Assembly: GCA_030765055.1 (NCBI GenBank)
Contig: CM060947.1
Location: 52,389,611 to 52,453,610 of the forward strand
DNA length: 64,000 nt
DNA from: Mantis religiosa
Taxonomy: Eukaryota; Arthropoda; Insecta; Mantodea; Mantidae
Direction of reading: 5' to 3'
This document shows, piece by piece, positions 23,540-34,984 of the stretch. The notes beneath the pieces are model-generated. The model did not search any database, was not told the DNA's origin, and saw nothing but the letters and a program-made list of their open reading frames with translations. Made by a program: the position numbers and the translations under genes. How positions within the stretch are numbered: the first letter of the stretch is position 1; every line of letters begins with the position of its first letter.

Positions 23540-24861
23540 AGCTCATTTCTGTGGAGGATGCTCCAGAATTTCCCAGTTCCCTCTGCGAAGTAAATTAACA
23601 ACAGGAGCAGACGTGTGAGGGCGACCACCATCATGTAACACAATGGGGTGATAATTCATGAGATTTAGACGTTTACGACGCACAGCTGGTCGTAAATGGT
23701 GTTCCATAAAGTGTACGATAATATGCACCATTCATACAATTTCCTTGAGGAACTGAATGAATGATAAGAACATGTTGTTACTAAGTCTACCCGAAAGTCC
23801 GAATACTCCGGCCTCTGTCAACCAGGGAGCAGTGGAAAACTCCGGGGGCCTTTCCTTGGGGCAATACCTGGAGTCTAAAAAGCTCCCCCCAATCGACAAC
23901 AACATCAAAACGGGTGGAAGTGGATACGCCACTTACGCGCGTCAACCCCGCAGGGAAGGGCCACCTGGTGATCTAGCACATCTTCTACTAGCTCTGCAGG
24001 CTAGTACTCGGGACTTCTTAGGCAACCCTCTGTCCCCTGCGGGAGGCCGAAGCCTGGCCGGAGGTACCCGATCTCCCACGGGTAACGGGAACAAACTACC
24101 CCCTCGAGTCCAACCCAATCCGAACAACTCCCATTCAAGGAGAGGCTCGAATGTTCGGCCCGAGGTTTCTCTAGTAACGTCAGAGTGTCCGCAGTGCTTG
24201 CACCACGGCAGCTGAAGGGGACGGATCCCCTCCCGTACAGTTGAGTGATAAGAACACCAAAAATATCACAAGCTGCAATGAATATCACTTTAAGTGAATC
24301 CTGTTCATGTCGATACCTTTTTACCAATGGTGAATCAATGTACCGGCACTCTTTTGATTGTCTCTTTAATTTTGGTTGGTAGCAACGAACCAAGGTTTCA
24401 CCTAACGTTATGATACATCGAAGAAACTACTCGCCTTACGTTCACGACTTTCTAAGTGTAATCTCGCTGTTCCCATCATCTGCCACATTGTATCCTCCGT
24501 AAGATTGTTTGGAAACATCGAGCACAGATTTTCCTCATCTTTAACTTCTTCTTAAGTATGTGGAGAATCGCAACAGGAGCAACTCCAACTTTCCTTGCTA
24601 GTTCAATATAAGTTCAACAACGATGTTTTTCCAGCAGTGCTCTAACAGCATTCCCGTGCACATCATCACTTGCTAATTACGGTCTGCCAGCTCCACGTCT
24701 TCCCGTCCTCTACGAAATGCATTCGTCCACTTCGCCACGGTACGATATGGTAAAATCTGTCTACCACAAGCTTCCAGTAATTCTGTATGTCATTGTCGAG
24801 AATTGATACCTCTTGCAAGCTGAATTTTAATAAATCTTTTTTGTTCGTATTTATTAAACAT
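23540..24861 (-). pseudogene. Mariner transposase, interrupted by GC-rich retroposon
   Basis: From the ATG at 24861 leftward the reading begins M-F-N-K-Y-E-Q-K-R-F-I-K-I and gives L-P-Y-R-T-V-A-K-W, a mariner N-terminal motif. After several frameshifts comes V-R-C-Y-Q-P-K-L-K-R-Q-S (just after the first catalytic aspartate region) and I-F-G-V-L-I. The retroposon at 23773-24245 lies here. Beyond it the frame resumes with V-P-Q-G-N, H-L-R-P-A-V-R-R-K-R, then V-L-H-D-G-G-R-P-H-T (second aspartate) and W-E-I-L-E-H-P-P. The third aspartate region is lost at the left edge. Non-functional. Confidence 0.85.
23773..24245. mobile_element. GC-rich retroposon inside mariner, 11-bp duplication
   Basis: A 473-bp insert flanked by TGATAAGAACA (23762-23772 and 24246-24256), oriented opposite to the copies at 21714 and 22224. 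The plus strand is open for 152 codons from 23757 to 24215 and includes G-L-S-L-G-Q-Y-L, L-L-L-A-L-Q-A-S-T-R and V-Q-P-N-P-N-N-S-H-S. The flanking mariner sequence rejoins when the insert and one duplicate are removed. Confidence 0.88.
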
Positions 24862-24967
24862 AATTAGAGCACTAAAGATAACAGCCTATAATCAAACGTA
24901 CTAAAAATGTCTTATTGAATAAAATTATTGACTTCAAACTCACAGCTAATAAACATTATATGCCCTT

Positions 24968-25530
24968 AAATTAAATTAATTGGTAGTCGATTAATGACAC
25001 TAAACAACACTTACTTTTAAATTTTCCCGGAACTAGTTTCAGAGGCCTTCCCTCTATCTTCAGCCGGATATCGACTGGTTCTCATTGGTGTAGCTGGCAA
25101 TATTTTGTCATCGGTCTCCTCTGGTGGCGGTTCGAGGAACTTGCTGAACAAATCTTTCTGAAGGATGTCGAAATTGAATACTTTGTTTCTATTTTTTGAA
25201 AAAAAGGTTTGTTCCCATGTGGACAGTTCTTGTTTTCCTGTTGTAAGTTTTAGTAATTTTGGTTCTGGATTTATGTTGTGGTTTTTTTCCCAAAAATGCG
25301 TGGCAACTGCAACAAAGTATTCAATTTCGACATCTCCCAGAAAGATTTGTTCAGCAAGTTCCTCGAACCGCCACCAGAGGAGACCGATGACAAAATATTG
25401 CCAGCTACACCAATGATAGCCAGTCGATGTCCGGCTGAAGATAGAGGGAAGGCCTCTGAAACTAGTTCCGGGAAAATTTAAAAGTAAGTGTTGTTTAGTG
25501 TCATTAATCGACTCCCAATTAATTTAATTT
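24968..25530. mobile_element. Penelope-like 3' end as a 218-bp inverted repeat
   Basis: Arms 24968-25185 and 25313-25530 are reverse complements with about seven mismatches by eye, separated by 127 bp. The minus strand from about 25316 to a stop at 25017 reads V-A-T-H-F-W-E-K-N-H-N-I-N-P-E, then L-L-K-L-T-T-G-K-Q-E-L-S and F-F-S-K-N-R-N-K-V-F-N-F-D, like the C-terminal end of Penelope-like elements and similar in layout to 53287-53586. The plus-strand arm repeats only the part from N-K-V-F-N-F-D to the stop at 25481. Confidence 0.72.
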
Positions 25531-26442
25531 ATACAACAACACTGTTTTCAACACTTCCATGAAAGGATTTATTATGTTCTCTTATTTTTCATTGTTATCA
25601 GTTTACATGATTTACCGCTGATAACGCCAAATTCACTCAGTGTTGCCACTAATATTTGAATAACCCATGTATTATCGTTTTTCACGGGCTTAAGCGAACC
25701 TGGTAAGATGCAAAGATTTAAGTTCAATTTTAAACTGTATATACATCTTGTATAAAACGTTGTAATAATTCTGCAAATGAGGAGAAATGAGGAGAAAGGT
25801 GACAGTGGTGGAGGGGACAAGGCACCAAAAGTATTCTAGAAACTTGGAAGCAGTCATATATAAAACGCATTTTACTTATCCCTTTCACAGATGGGACACT
25901 GACTCCTATTTCTATTACTGTCCAAGTGGGATTGCACGTCTTTGCTTTAGGAGCGATCAACATTTACGATGTTCTATACACGTTGTAAATACGACATATT
26001 CACTTATGAAGAGATTACACTACGAAAATTGCCAACAAAGTTGACATTTTAATTACTTTTTTGGTGTTATTAAAACAGAGTTCCTTAATTTGTATGTCTA
26101 TCTACGTACATAAAGTATATGTCTACCGGAAGAAGGCTGGGTATGAGAGGGTGACTCAACTGTAGATCTGCTTACGTAATGCATCTACTTCCTACGAAAT
26201 CTGGGTATGTTAATCATCCCTACTGTAACATCTAATACATATATTGATATATGGCTGTAATGGATACCTTTGACATCAATAACTCTAACGTTTTCTGACA
26301 AAGATTATGGCTATTGATTCAACCTGTCAATAACACTTAGGCCTCTTAGAAAACACACGCTCTTGTATGACAAATGCTTGAATACCAAAGTTTCCCAAAG
26401 CATTATTTCCAGAAAATACGATATTATACGCTCTCGAGGCAT
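25531..26442. other. Intron, nothing recognised
   Basis: No family block or coding motif seen. Overlapping open frames of 77-85 codons at 25730-26044 lie on opposite strands and have no known motif. Confidence 0.5.
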
Positions 26443-26876
26443 TGTTGCGGAGGGCGCACCCAGCGCGCGCGGAAGAGGCAGATAGTGCAGCGCAGAGATA
26501 AAAGCTCGCCGAAATAGAGAAAGAAAGAGACAGATATCTTGAAGTTTCGTCTGTTTCTTGTCATTTTGATTGTTATAGAGTATTCTACTAATTTCTAGAA
26601 ACAGAAACTGGAGACATAAAAGTGCCACGCAGTTGTTCAGTTTTTAATGGAGTTGTGAGATGAGAGTCGAGAACTGATAATCGTGCGTGTGTAGTGATAT
26701 GAAAGTGAATTCTTTTGTTTGTGGAGGTGTGGGAAACGACCTTGAAGGTTGCGTTAGTGTATGTTACGTCATTTTAGCACCTGTAAGGGTTGTACAAAAC
26801 GTTTTTTTACTTGAAATAAAGAGCAGTTTGAATTTCCGCAGACTAGACTTTTAATTCACGAACCCACAAAGTCACA
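26443..26876 (+). mobile_element. Solo LTR 3, same family as 3500-3892
   Basis: The right end (CACGAACCCACAAAGTCACA) and the AATAAAGAGC polyadenylation-like site (26815-26824) match the family. The left limit is placed at TGTTGCGG by analogy; the 4 bp on each side (GCAT, ATAC) do not match, so the left boundary may be wrong or mutated. Confidence 0.62.
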
Positions 26877-26879
26877 ATA

Positions 26880-27880
26880 CCTTTCATTCGTCATAAAACA
26901 TCTCAAACACAGGCTATTTTAATAAAAAAAAAATTAGAGCCATCTGTTAGAAAATCAGATTTTTCTAAGCGCTTTCTGTATTAAGGGGAGAAGGGAGGGA
27001 GGAGGGAGGATTTTACAAGAAGCGAATTTATATAGAATTTCATCCATTTAATAGCTATGTTTAAAATTTCACGTCTTTAGCTCATCTTCATAAAGAGTAG
27101 TTTCGATCTAGGAAATTTTGAAACCGAATTGTCATCCACTTCTGTACTAAACATTTGACATCTTAAGCTAATTGGGAAATTATATAATTTCGTTTTCAAT
27201 CTAAGGGATACTTGTGGGTGGAATAATCTTCTTTAAACTGAGTTAACATTGAACTGTCATCCAGTTCTAAGCTATCTTAAAGTTTCACCTCTTTAGTTCA
27301 TTGCGAAGCTAGTCCCCCCCCCCCCCCACCTTCTTGATAGCGAGCCAATACTTGTCTTCCAATTATGAGTTATTTTTGAAGTTTGAACTCTATCTCAAAC
27401 AGGGCATTGAAGAACAGACGGAATATATAGTGGTTAGAGTATCCTCTATTTAAAAACCACGGCATATGCTAACTGAAAGCTATTTAGATATTTGCTTTAT
27501 ACAAGAGGAATTCCTTTACCACAAAGCGAGGTCAGCTGCTTCCTATGGCGTTATATATGGATTCAATTAAACGTGCTCTAGGTCACCCGGGGCGAACTCG
27601 GCGTGACATCCTGGCACCTTCAGATCAAAAACACCACCCATACCCCTTAAACACCATTACCACAAGAACCCTAGCTGCTGAATTTTTTACCAGTTTTCAT
27701 AACTGGTGAAGTGGTACTTTTTCACCTTCTATTGAGGAAAACAAACATTTCGTAGGTGTGGAAGCGCTACTTTTGAATCTTTGGTGGATATCATCTTTAC
27801 TGGGGCAATAGATAAAAACTAATAATTCGGTTTGAAGAATAAATGTTAAATAGATTTTTATGAGAATTGCTAATCTGTTT
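26880..27880. other. Intron, nothing recognised
   Basis: AT-rich with a C12 run near 27315-27328. The block at 27883 (TTAGAAGGACC) resembles the piggyBac-like terminus described next. Confidence 0.5.
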
Positions 27881-28063
27881 TGTTAGAAGGACCACACCCG
27901 TAATTTTGACAAATGCGCTGCTTTAGAGGACTTATTTCTTGCTTATGTTTTTTTTTTCTACACTTTCCATGTTCTACGACTTTTAATAAATACTTAAGAC
28001 AAACACTTCCACAAAGAATTAAGCATTTTTGACCTTTCAAAAAACTGGTACAAACAACTCCTT

Positions 28064-30120
28064 CTAGAAGGACCGCAATCCGTCATTTTGTCGGGCACGG
28101 AAGTGTGAACAAATAGCCTTCGGATCTGTCCACATCTGTTGTTTTACTTCCTGATTGGTTTATGGTACTCTGCAGACCCTTTGTCGGTGAGTAAGAAAGC
28201 TTTATTGCCCAATTGGCGCAATTCGTGCTACCACTTATGAATTTACGAGGTGTTGGAGCAAAAAGATTCACGCTGAAGTTGTTATGGTCAAATTCCTGGG
28301 GACCACCATCTTTCAGGAGCGCAATGAGCAGAAACAAATTCGCTGAAATTTTTTGGTTTATACGATTTGATGACAGGGACATACGTTCTCAAAGACACAA
28401 GATCGCTTTGCAGTTGCTACTCCTGTATGGAATCCTTTTATTGCCAATACCTTGCAGTGTTACATTACAAGTGAATGTATCACTGTGGATGAGCAATTGT
28501 TTCCTTGCAAGGCTTGATGCTCTTTTATTCAATATATGAGCAATAAACCAGACAAACTTGGAATAAAGTTTTGGCTTGCAGTTGATGCAAATTCAAAGTA
28601 TCTGGTGAATGGTTTTCCTAGCCTGGGCAAAAAACGATCAGCGCCCCATATGTGTTCCTCTTGGAGAGCATGTTGTAATGCATGTTATACAACCCTTTGT
28701 TTTTGCAGGAAGAAATACTACATGTGACAATTTTTCCACAACCAAATGCCTCGCAGAAAGTTTGAAGCATAGAAGTACAAGCACTGCAGGCACAGTAAAG
28801 AAATGTAGAAAGGGAATTTCTCAATCAGCAAAATGTGCTGCAGCACCTTTGCACATAGCTGTACTTTATAAGACAGGTGACAAAATTCTGATGTGCTATC
28901 AGGGGAAAAAGGAACAAAAATATGTTTCTTTTGAGTTCAATGCATGACACAGTTACTATAAATGAACAACATCCTAATAAGCTGCCAGAATGAGTGGCGT
29001 ACTAAAATAACACCAAGTACGTCATTGACGTGGTCGTTCAAAAGGCTCGACTGTACGCAGTGAAATATGGATGCAGAAGGTAGTCTATGCATATTTTTTT
29101 CAATGTGTTGGCCTTGGAAGCTATTAATGCATGGGTACCCTATAAGGAAGTAACGGGTAAAAAAGTAAGCAGACGTCAGTTCATATACAACTTAGCAAGG
29201 TATAGGTCCAGAGAGGGAGCTAGATAAATGTCCATTGTGTGAAGAAGAGAATGCAGATTTCCATTGTATATTAAATTGTAGTCAAACAAAGATATGGAGA
29301 GAGCAGGCTTGGCTACGTAAATGGGACAATTTGGGGGGTGAAGTAGTAATTAGGAAAATGTTGTCAGTAAAAGGAGAAAAGATCAGGAGAAATATAGGGA
29401 ATTAATTAGGGAAAGTGAAAGAGAGATGGCTAAGAACAATTAAGAGAAAAATGTAGATTGGGATAGGTGAAATGGCAGAAAGTGTAAAAAGGAGCAGAGG
29501 GCCTCCATTACACAAAAACCTAGGGTTAGGTGTATGGGGACCGAATTACTATTCAGTGGTGGGCAACATGATAACATGATAGGATTTTCAGGATTTAGGA
29601 ATATATGGCATATTTCAGTATGGATTTTAGAATTGTAATCTTGATTTTGTATTTCCATTTGTTGATGTAAAAGGAAATAAACTTACCTGTCCTAATATAC
29701 AACTTAGCAGTAAGTATGTTTGAGGACAATTTTTAGGCAACGCTGAATACACGTGTGTTAGGTGCTACGTTGCTTCAGATGGCTTTGAATGAGCGAAATC
29801 AGGTTTATAAGTGTTTTTTCTACTATATACTGTAGTATTCAACATCTTATGTTGAAACACATCTGCTTGCTAAGGGAAGTTGTCCATTTTACATTTGGCT
29901 ACCGGGTATATTTGGATTAATTTTTAAGCCTAAAATGTTCATTTTACCATGTAATTCTTCAAAGAAAAGTAACATTATATATTGATTTACTGTAAAAATA
30001 ATATTAAATAAACCCGTATGTATTAAAATTTGTTTACCATTTTAAAAAGGGCAAATAAAGCCACGCGTCAAAATGACGGGTTCTTCCTTCTCAGTGGACC
30101 ATACTCGCCGGTCCTTCTAG
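28064..30120 (+). mobile_element. piggyBac-like element, degraded, with LINE insertion
   Basis: The ends are inverted: CTAGAAGGACC at 28064 and GGTCCTTCTAG at 30110-30120, each followed inward by a variant of CGTCATTTTG. Plus-strand segments read W-S-N-S-W-G-P-P-S-F-R-S-A-M-S-R-N-K-F and F-I-R-F-D-D (28213-28382). Next come V-D-E-Q-L-F-P and Y-M-S-N-K-P-D-K-L-G-I-K-F-W-L-A-V-D (28483-28600), V-N-G-F-P-S-L-G-K, and further on A-I-N-A-W-V-P-Y-K-E-V-T-G-K-K (29120-29165). These are PGBD-type transposase blocks in order, including the D-E-Q and W-L-A-V-D acidic sites. Frameshifts and stops kill it. No TTAA is visible at the ends, which is odd for piggyBac. Confidence 0.83.
29198..29694 (+). mobile_element. 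5'-truncated LINE 3' end inside the piggyBac-like element
   Basis: A 497-bp insert flanked by the 15-bp duplication ATATACAACTTAGCA (29183-29197, 29695-29709). It begins with a peptide like L-D-K-C-P-L-C-E-E-E-N-A-D-F-H-C-I-L-N-C, the C-terminal CCHC-type motif of LINE polymerase proteins, and ends with a 3' UTR containing GGAAATAAAC. The host transposase text continues on both sides. Confidence 0.88.
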
Positions 30121-30737
30121 TGCTAAGATGCCAGTTTTAGAAATAGGTCTTTTTCTCAGTAAATGTGTTTGTGTGCGTGCGGACGGCATAACACAATATC
30201 AAATGCATTACATAAATATTTTAAAAGATTGTTTTACCTGCCTACCTCATAAACGTGATTTATCTTAGAAATCTTGTTACTTTTAACGCCAGGCAAAATT
30301 CAAAACATTTGTACAGTTTTCACAAATTAATATACACTAATATAGAAATATTTCATTCAGTATAAGACAAATAGTTGATATTTTATTTATATTGGTCTTA
30401 TGTTTTTCATTCCCCACTTAAACTTCCAACACCGAAATTATCTGCTGATGACATGATGATCCAGTATGTCATATTCAATAGCAATTTATGTTTTCTTACA
30501 TTTGAATGCGAGAAATTTGAATTTCATAATTACTCGATCACATACAGCTTTGTTTACGAGTATTCTCTGGCAACGGGCCCTAGGAAGATTGTTTTCAGTT
30601 ATCTTCAGGAGACCTTTGTATTACTCCTATACACTTAAAAAGATGACAAACTATAGACACAACAACTTTTGAGGAAGATATGTATATAACTAATATGGAA
30701 AACTATTTTTCACGAAATCTACACCACCTGCTATATA

Positions 30738-32034
30738 CTAGCGCTGTTAAATAAAGAATGATCATAATTTTTTACGGTCATAATTTTTCGCACTAAAATT
30801 CAAACTTATTATATTCTGTTAGCTTAATGTGAAACAAACACGCCGTAGTAGTCTCATTATTGGTAATCCTGGTAACTGCCTGTGAGAATCAGTTAAGTTC
30901 AGACATGTTCAGTATCGCCTACCGCTGCAATGGAGGTAACATGCGAGGAGCAATATGCGGCTTTGAAATTCTGCTTTCGTCTCAACAAATCTTCAGTTGA
31001 GGCCTATACAACGCTACAGGAGGCTTATGGAGAGTCTGTACTGCCCTACAGCACAGCTCGAAGGTGGTTTAAAATGTTTAATGAGGGGAGACAATTAATT
31101 TCAAAGGAAGGTGGACCCGGTTCCCCAGTTACTGCTCTTACGGAAGGAAACATCAACACTGCAGCCGCCATTGTGAGAGAGGATTGACGAATTACCTTAA
31201 GATCACTTTGTGAAGGACCGAACATTTCAGTGTGTGCCACCCACACGTTGGTGAGAGAAACATTTCACATGAGACGTCTTTGTGCGCGATGGGTTCCAAG
31301 ACTGATGATTCCCGAACAAAAGGACATTCGTATGCAGCTCTGTACATGCAGTTAAAGTTGATGTTAGAGGAAGATCCGGTGTTTCTTTCAAACGTAATCA
31401 CTGCTGATGAAACTTGGCTACATCATTTTGATCCTGAGAGCAAACACCAAAGCTCAGTGTGGAAATCCTCTTCATCACCAACCCCCAAAAATCAAAAGTG
31501 GTTGTTTCTGCTGGGAAAGTTATGGTCATTTCATTCCTTGATATTCATGGAATGGTTTATCAGCATGTTGTACCTGCACCCATATCAGTAACTGGACAAT
31601 ACTACAGGGATGTCCAGAAAACATTGCAAGTCCATATCAGGCGCATATGACCACATTTCCGTGATGCAGGCTGGATGCTGCACCACCATAATATGTTGTT
31701 GAATACCTTGCAAAAATCAACGTGAAGTGCATCTCTCATCCTCCCTATAGTCCGGATTTAGTCCTATGTGACTTTTTTCTATTCCCTAAATTGAAGAAAC
31801 ACCTTCATGGAAGGCATTATCCATTATCAGAAGCGGTGGTGAAGGCTGCGGAGGCGATTTTGAAGGATATCTCAAAATATGGTTTCCAGCATGTCTTTGA
31901 ATAACGGAAGAAACGCTGGGATAAGTGCATCGCATTCAGGGGAGACTATTTTGAGAAGGACAATCAAAATTATGAGGATGAGTAAATGTACGTTGTCAAA
32001 ACATTTGTGATCATTCTTTATTGAACAGCCCTCG
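30738..32034 (+). mobile_element. Mariner family-1 copy B, full length but disabled
   Basis: 1297 bp between TA dinucleotides (30736-30737, 32035-32036). The right end reads CAGCCCTCG; the left end is mutated (CTAGCGCTG). The transposase start ATG is at 30930 (M-E-V-T-C-E-E-Q-Y) and the natural stop TAA at 31983-31985. An in-frame TGA at 31185 replaces an Arg codon (CGA in related copies), and frameshifts follow. Readable blocks include S-T-A-R-R-W-F-K-M-F-N-E-G-R, V-I-T-A-D-E-T-W-L-H-H-F-D-P-E and P-P-Y-S-P-D-L-V-L-C-D-F-F-L-F. A short deletion removes most of the H-D-N-A-R-P block. Confidence 0.9.
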
Positions 32035-32039
32035 TAGTT

Positions 32040-33467
32040 TACTTAGTTCTCTACTGTTAGTTTTCCTATCACTTCACTTTCAGCGTGACCTAACCGGATA
32101 ATAAGCTAGGCACACATGTGATCACCTTCTGAACGGTTCAACAGCTTGGTAGTGATCACAAAGCTTCTCCGGTATCTTGTGTAGTAGCAGTACTCACTCT
32201 ACTTCACTACAGATGTAACAACCTCGCCCGGAGAACATAACCTTTCATCGTTCTAGAAACTCAGTAACCATCTCCTCACTCACAAACACACTAAAACTCT
32301 CTTATATAGCTGCTGGTTAGAAATTCATAGCCATTTACAGGGGCAGAAGGGAAAATTATAGATGGTTCTTATTATTTTACTATAATGCTTCGATGTTTGC
32401 ACCGAGAGCTTCTATTACAGACGCTGTATTCGTTTTATTGCTGTGAATGCCTTAGTTGGAATATCAGTTTAATTATAATTAAATACCATTACTGCTAATG
32501 TATGGGGCGAGTTTCGTATAAATAAATGTTATTGCAGTTAAGTGAATTGTCTGAACGCGCCTAGGATGTATGCCAAGCGCAGAGTCTGCCAGTTCCATCT
32601 AATTTATAACAGAGTACTCTCCTAGATTCTATCAGGAGCCAAATGTTGGAGTCCGTATATCACTTCCAGTCACATGCAGTCCACATTATTTACTCTATAT
32701 ATTGCCTTCTAGCAATATTACGTTCACTTACGATACAAGTACTTCTTCTTCGTTTTCTTTCATAAAAAGTAGCACAAAATTTACGAGTGATACAAATGCA
32801 GGAGCTTTATCAAACTTTATTGATATTAATGTTCTTTGTAGCAGTTGCTGGAAAAAACTGAAATTTATTTGCCATTAAATAAACTTTCTTCTGTGTTTAT
32901 GAAAATGTAACATCAAAACAAATGATCTCCCGAAACAGTCCTTGGTAATATTAAAGTGTACTTTCACTATAAATCTTTGAATTTAGTGTGAGTTCAATTT
33001 CTACTTTCTCTGTGGTGCGATACAAGAATCCTTCCCACCCGCTTTTAAATATTTGAGCATCGCTTCAGCGACATTTACTCAACGAAATGTGTAATGAAAC
33101 CATTTTTGCAAGAAAGCCGCTATTCATTTTTTTCTTGGTCGTACAAAGAAAATGAAAATTGAAAAACATCACAGAGCAACACGGTATTTAAAAATCTGAG
33201 CGTAGCTGTACCTAATGAGGAATGGAAGTTTCTCTTCGTTCACAACAATTACACATTGCCTGTTCGGTCTGGTAGCTGGCTTCCTCCTAAGCTGAAGTAC
33301 AGTTTCGGTTCCAGGCTGTAGCGTGGGAATACTTCTTTATTCCTGATAATTAGCCTCCCTTAAGTGTAGAAGTTTGAAGGAAACAGTGATGTCTGTGTGT
33401 TTTTATGTCCGTGTTTGTATGTGTGTGGTTATGAACTTAAAGACAACCCAAGATTAAAAGTATAAAG
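32040..33467. other. Intron, nothing recognised
   Basis: AT-rich sequence without repeats shared with the rest of the window and without coding motifs. Confidence 0.5.
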
Positions 33468-33479
33468 TTTTGTAAGAAT

Positions 33480-34485
33480 TTTAGTTAGTTGATGGAAATT
33501 AATCATTTCTCCACACTAGCTGTATATAGGCCAAGGAGTTTAATAGATAGAGTCAACATCAAAAATTCAGTGCCATGGCTGGTATTTGAACCACGGATCT
33601 CCTGGTTTCTGTTCAGTCGCTCTTAACTTTTGAGCTACTGTGGCCAACGTGCCGCCCTGACATTAAATTCCCCATCTGACTCATATATTTCCCCGTTAGA
33701 CCACTAAGGGCTCTCGCATTCGAGATACACCGTTTGTGGCGACTTACTATCGTAAGTACTTAGGTTCCAGGCTTTATCATTAACTCTTATTATTTTAGTT
33801 AATTGATCGAAATTAATTGATGGAGTTATCTCCTTTTATTTTAGTTAATTGATGGAAATTATTCATTTCTCCACACTCAAATCCCCGGCTTCATCATTTA
33901 ACTCTTATTATTTTAGTTAATTCATGGAAATTAATTGATGGACTTAAGTATTTTCGATAGTAAGTCGTCACAAACGGAGTATCTCGGATGCGAGAGCCCC
34001 TAGTGGTCTAACGGGGAAATATATGAGTCAGATGGAGAATTTAATGTCAGGATGGTACGTCGGCCATGGTAGCTCAAAGGTTAAGAGTGATTGGACGAAA
34101 CCAGGAGATCTGAAACCAGGAGGGTTCAAATCCCGGCCATGGCATTGAATGTTTCATGTTGACACTATCTATTAAAAACCTTAACCTACATACTGCTAGT
34201 GTGGAGAAATGATTAATTTCCATCAGTTAACTAAAATAATAGGAGTTAATGATGAAGCCTGGGACTTGAGTACTTACAAGGGTAAGTCGCCACAAACGGT
34301 GTATCTCGGATGCGTGAGTCCCTAGTGGTTTAACGGGGAAATATATGAGTCAGATGGAGAATTTAATGTCAGGATGGAACGTTGGCCATGGTAGCTCAAA
34401 GGTTAAGAGCAACTGAACGGAATTCAGGAGATCCGTGGTTCAAATCCTAGCCATGGCATTGAATTTTTCACGTTGACTCCATCTA
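33480..34485. repeat. SINE-III concatemer, mixed orientation, one 12-bp duplication
   Basis: The 1006-bp block is flanked by TTTTGTAAGAAT at 33468-33479 and 34486-34497. Inside are one minus-oriented unit (33484-33805), a partial end repeat (33805-33955), and two plus-oriented units (33955-34210 and 34210-34485). Each full unit has the GCCATGG...CCATGGC tRNA-like part and the text CTAGTGGT-TAACGGGGAAATATATGAG or its complement. No other sequence separates the units. Confidence 0.85.
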
Positions 34486-34664
34486 TTTTGTAAGAATGTC
34501 TTACAGAAGAGTGAATAGAAAAATTTGCATAAATGCAGCACACCATGTTTAATGAAAATGTAGTCTTGAAGGAGCATAAAAGGAAGAGGAGTATAAATAA
34601 GTTGTATGTAAATTATAATTGTATACGTGTAGAGAGGAATATTAAAACAAATATAAATAAACAA

Positions 34665-34957
34665 GGCCGCGCCTTGGCTGACAGATTAGACCGCTTGGCT
34701 CTCACCGGTTTCGATCTCAGGTGACCACAAAGTGGGATTTGTGGTGGAAAACATGGAGTTGGTTTCCTCCGGGTACTCCGGTTTACCCCACCATCATTCC
34801 ACCAATTCCTCCATGATTAATCTCTTCATCATCCCAAGCGTTGGGACGAGCCCTCGACCCTGGTATCTTAGGTCAAATGCTTCGGTTTCCTCGCTCTGAG
34901 CTGTACCCGAGTGACTCCTAGAACCACCATTGATGAGGAAAGGAGAAATCTAAAAAT
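34665..34957 (+). mobile_element. SINE-II copy
   Basis: Starts GGCCGCGCCTTGGCTGACAG and contains the TTAGACCGCTTGGCTCTCAC head block, GGTTTCGATCTCAGGTGACC and a long body ending in an A-rich tail. AAATAAACAA lies on both sides (34655-34664, 34958-34967), although the right copy may be partly tail. Confidence 0.78.
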
Positions 34958-34984
34958 AAATAAACAAACCTTAGAACATGTAAC

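Noticed and set aside
28083..28382. Minus-strand 99-codon gene
   Set aside because: Antisense to the piggyBac-like transposase remnant, whose motifs are clear on the plus strand.
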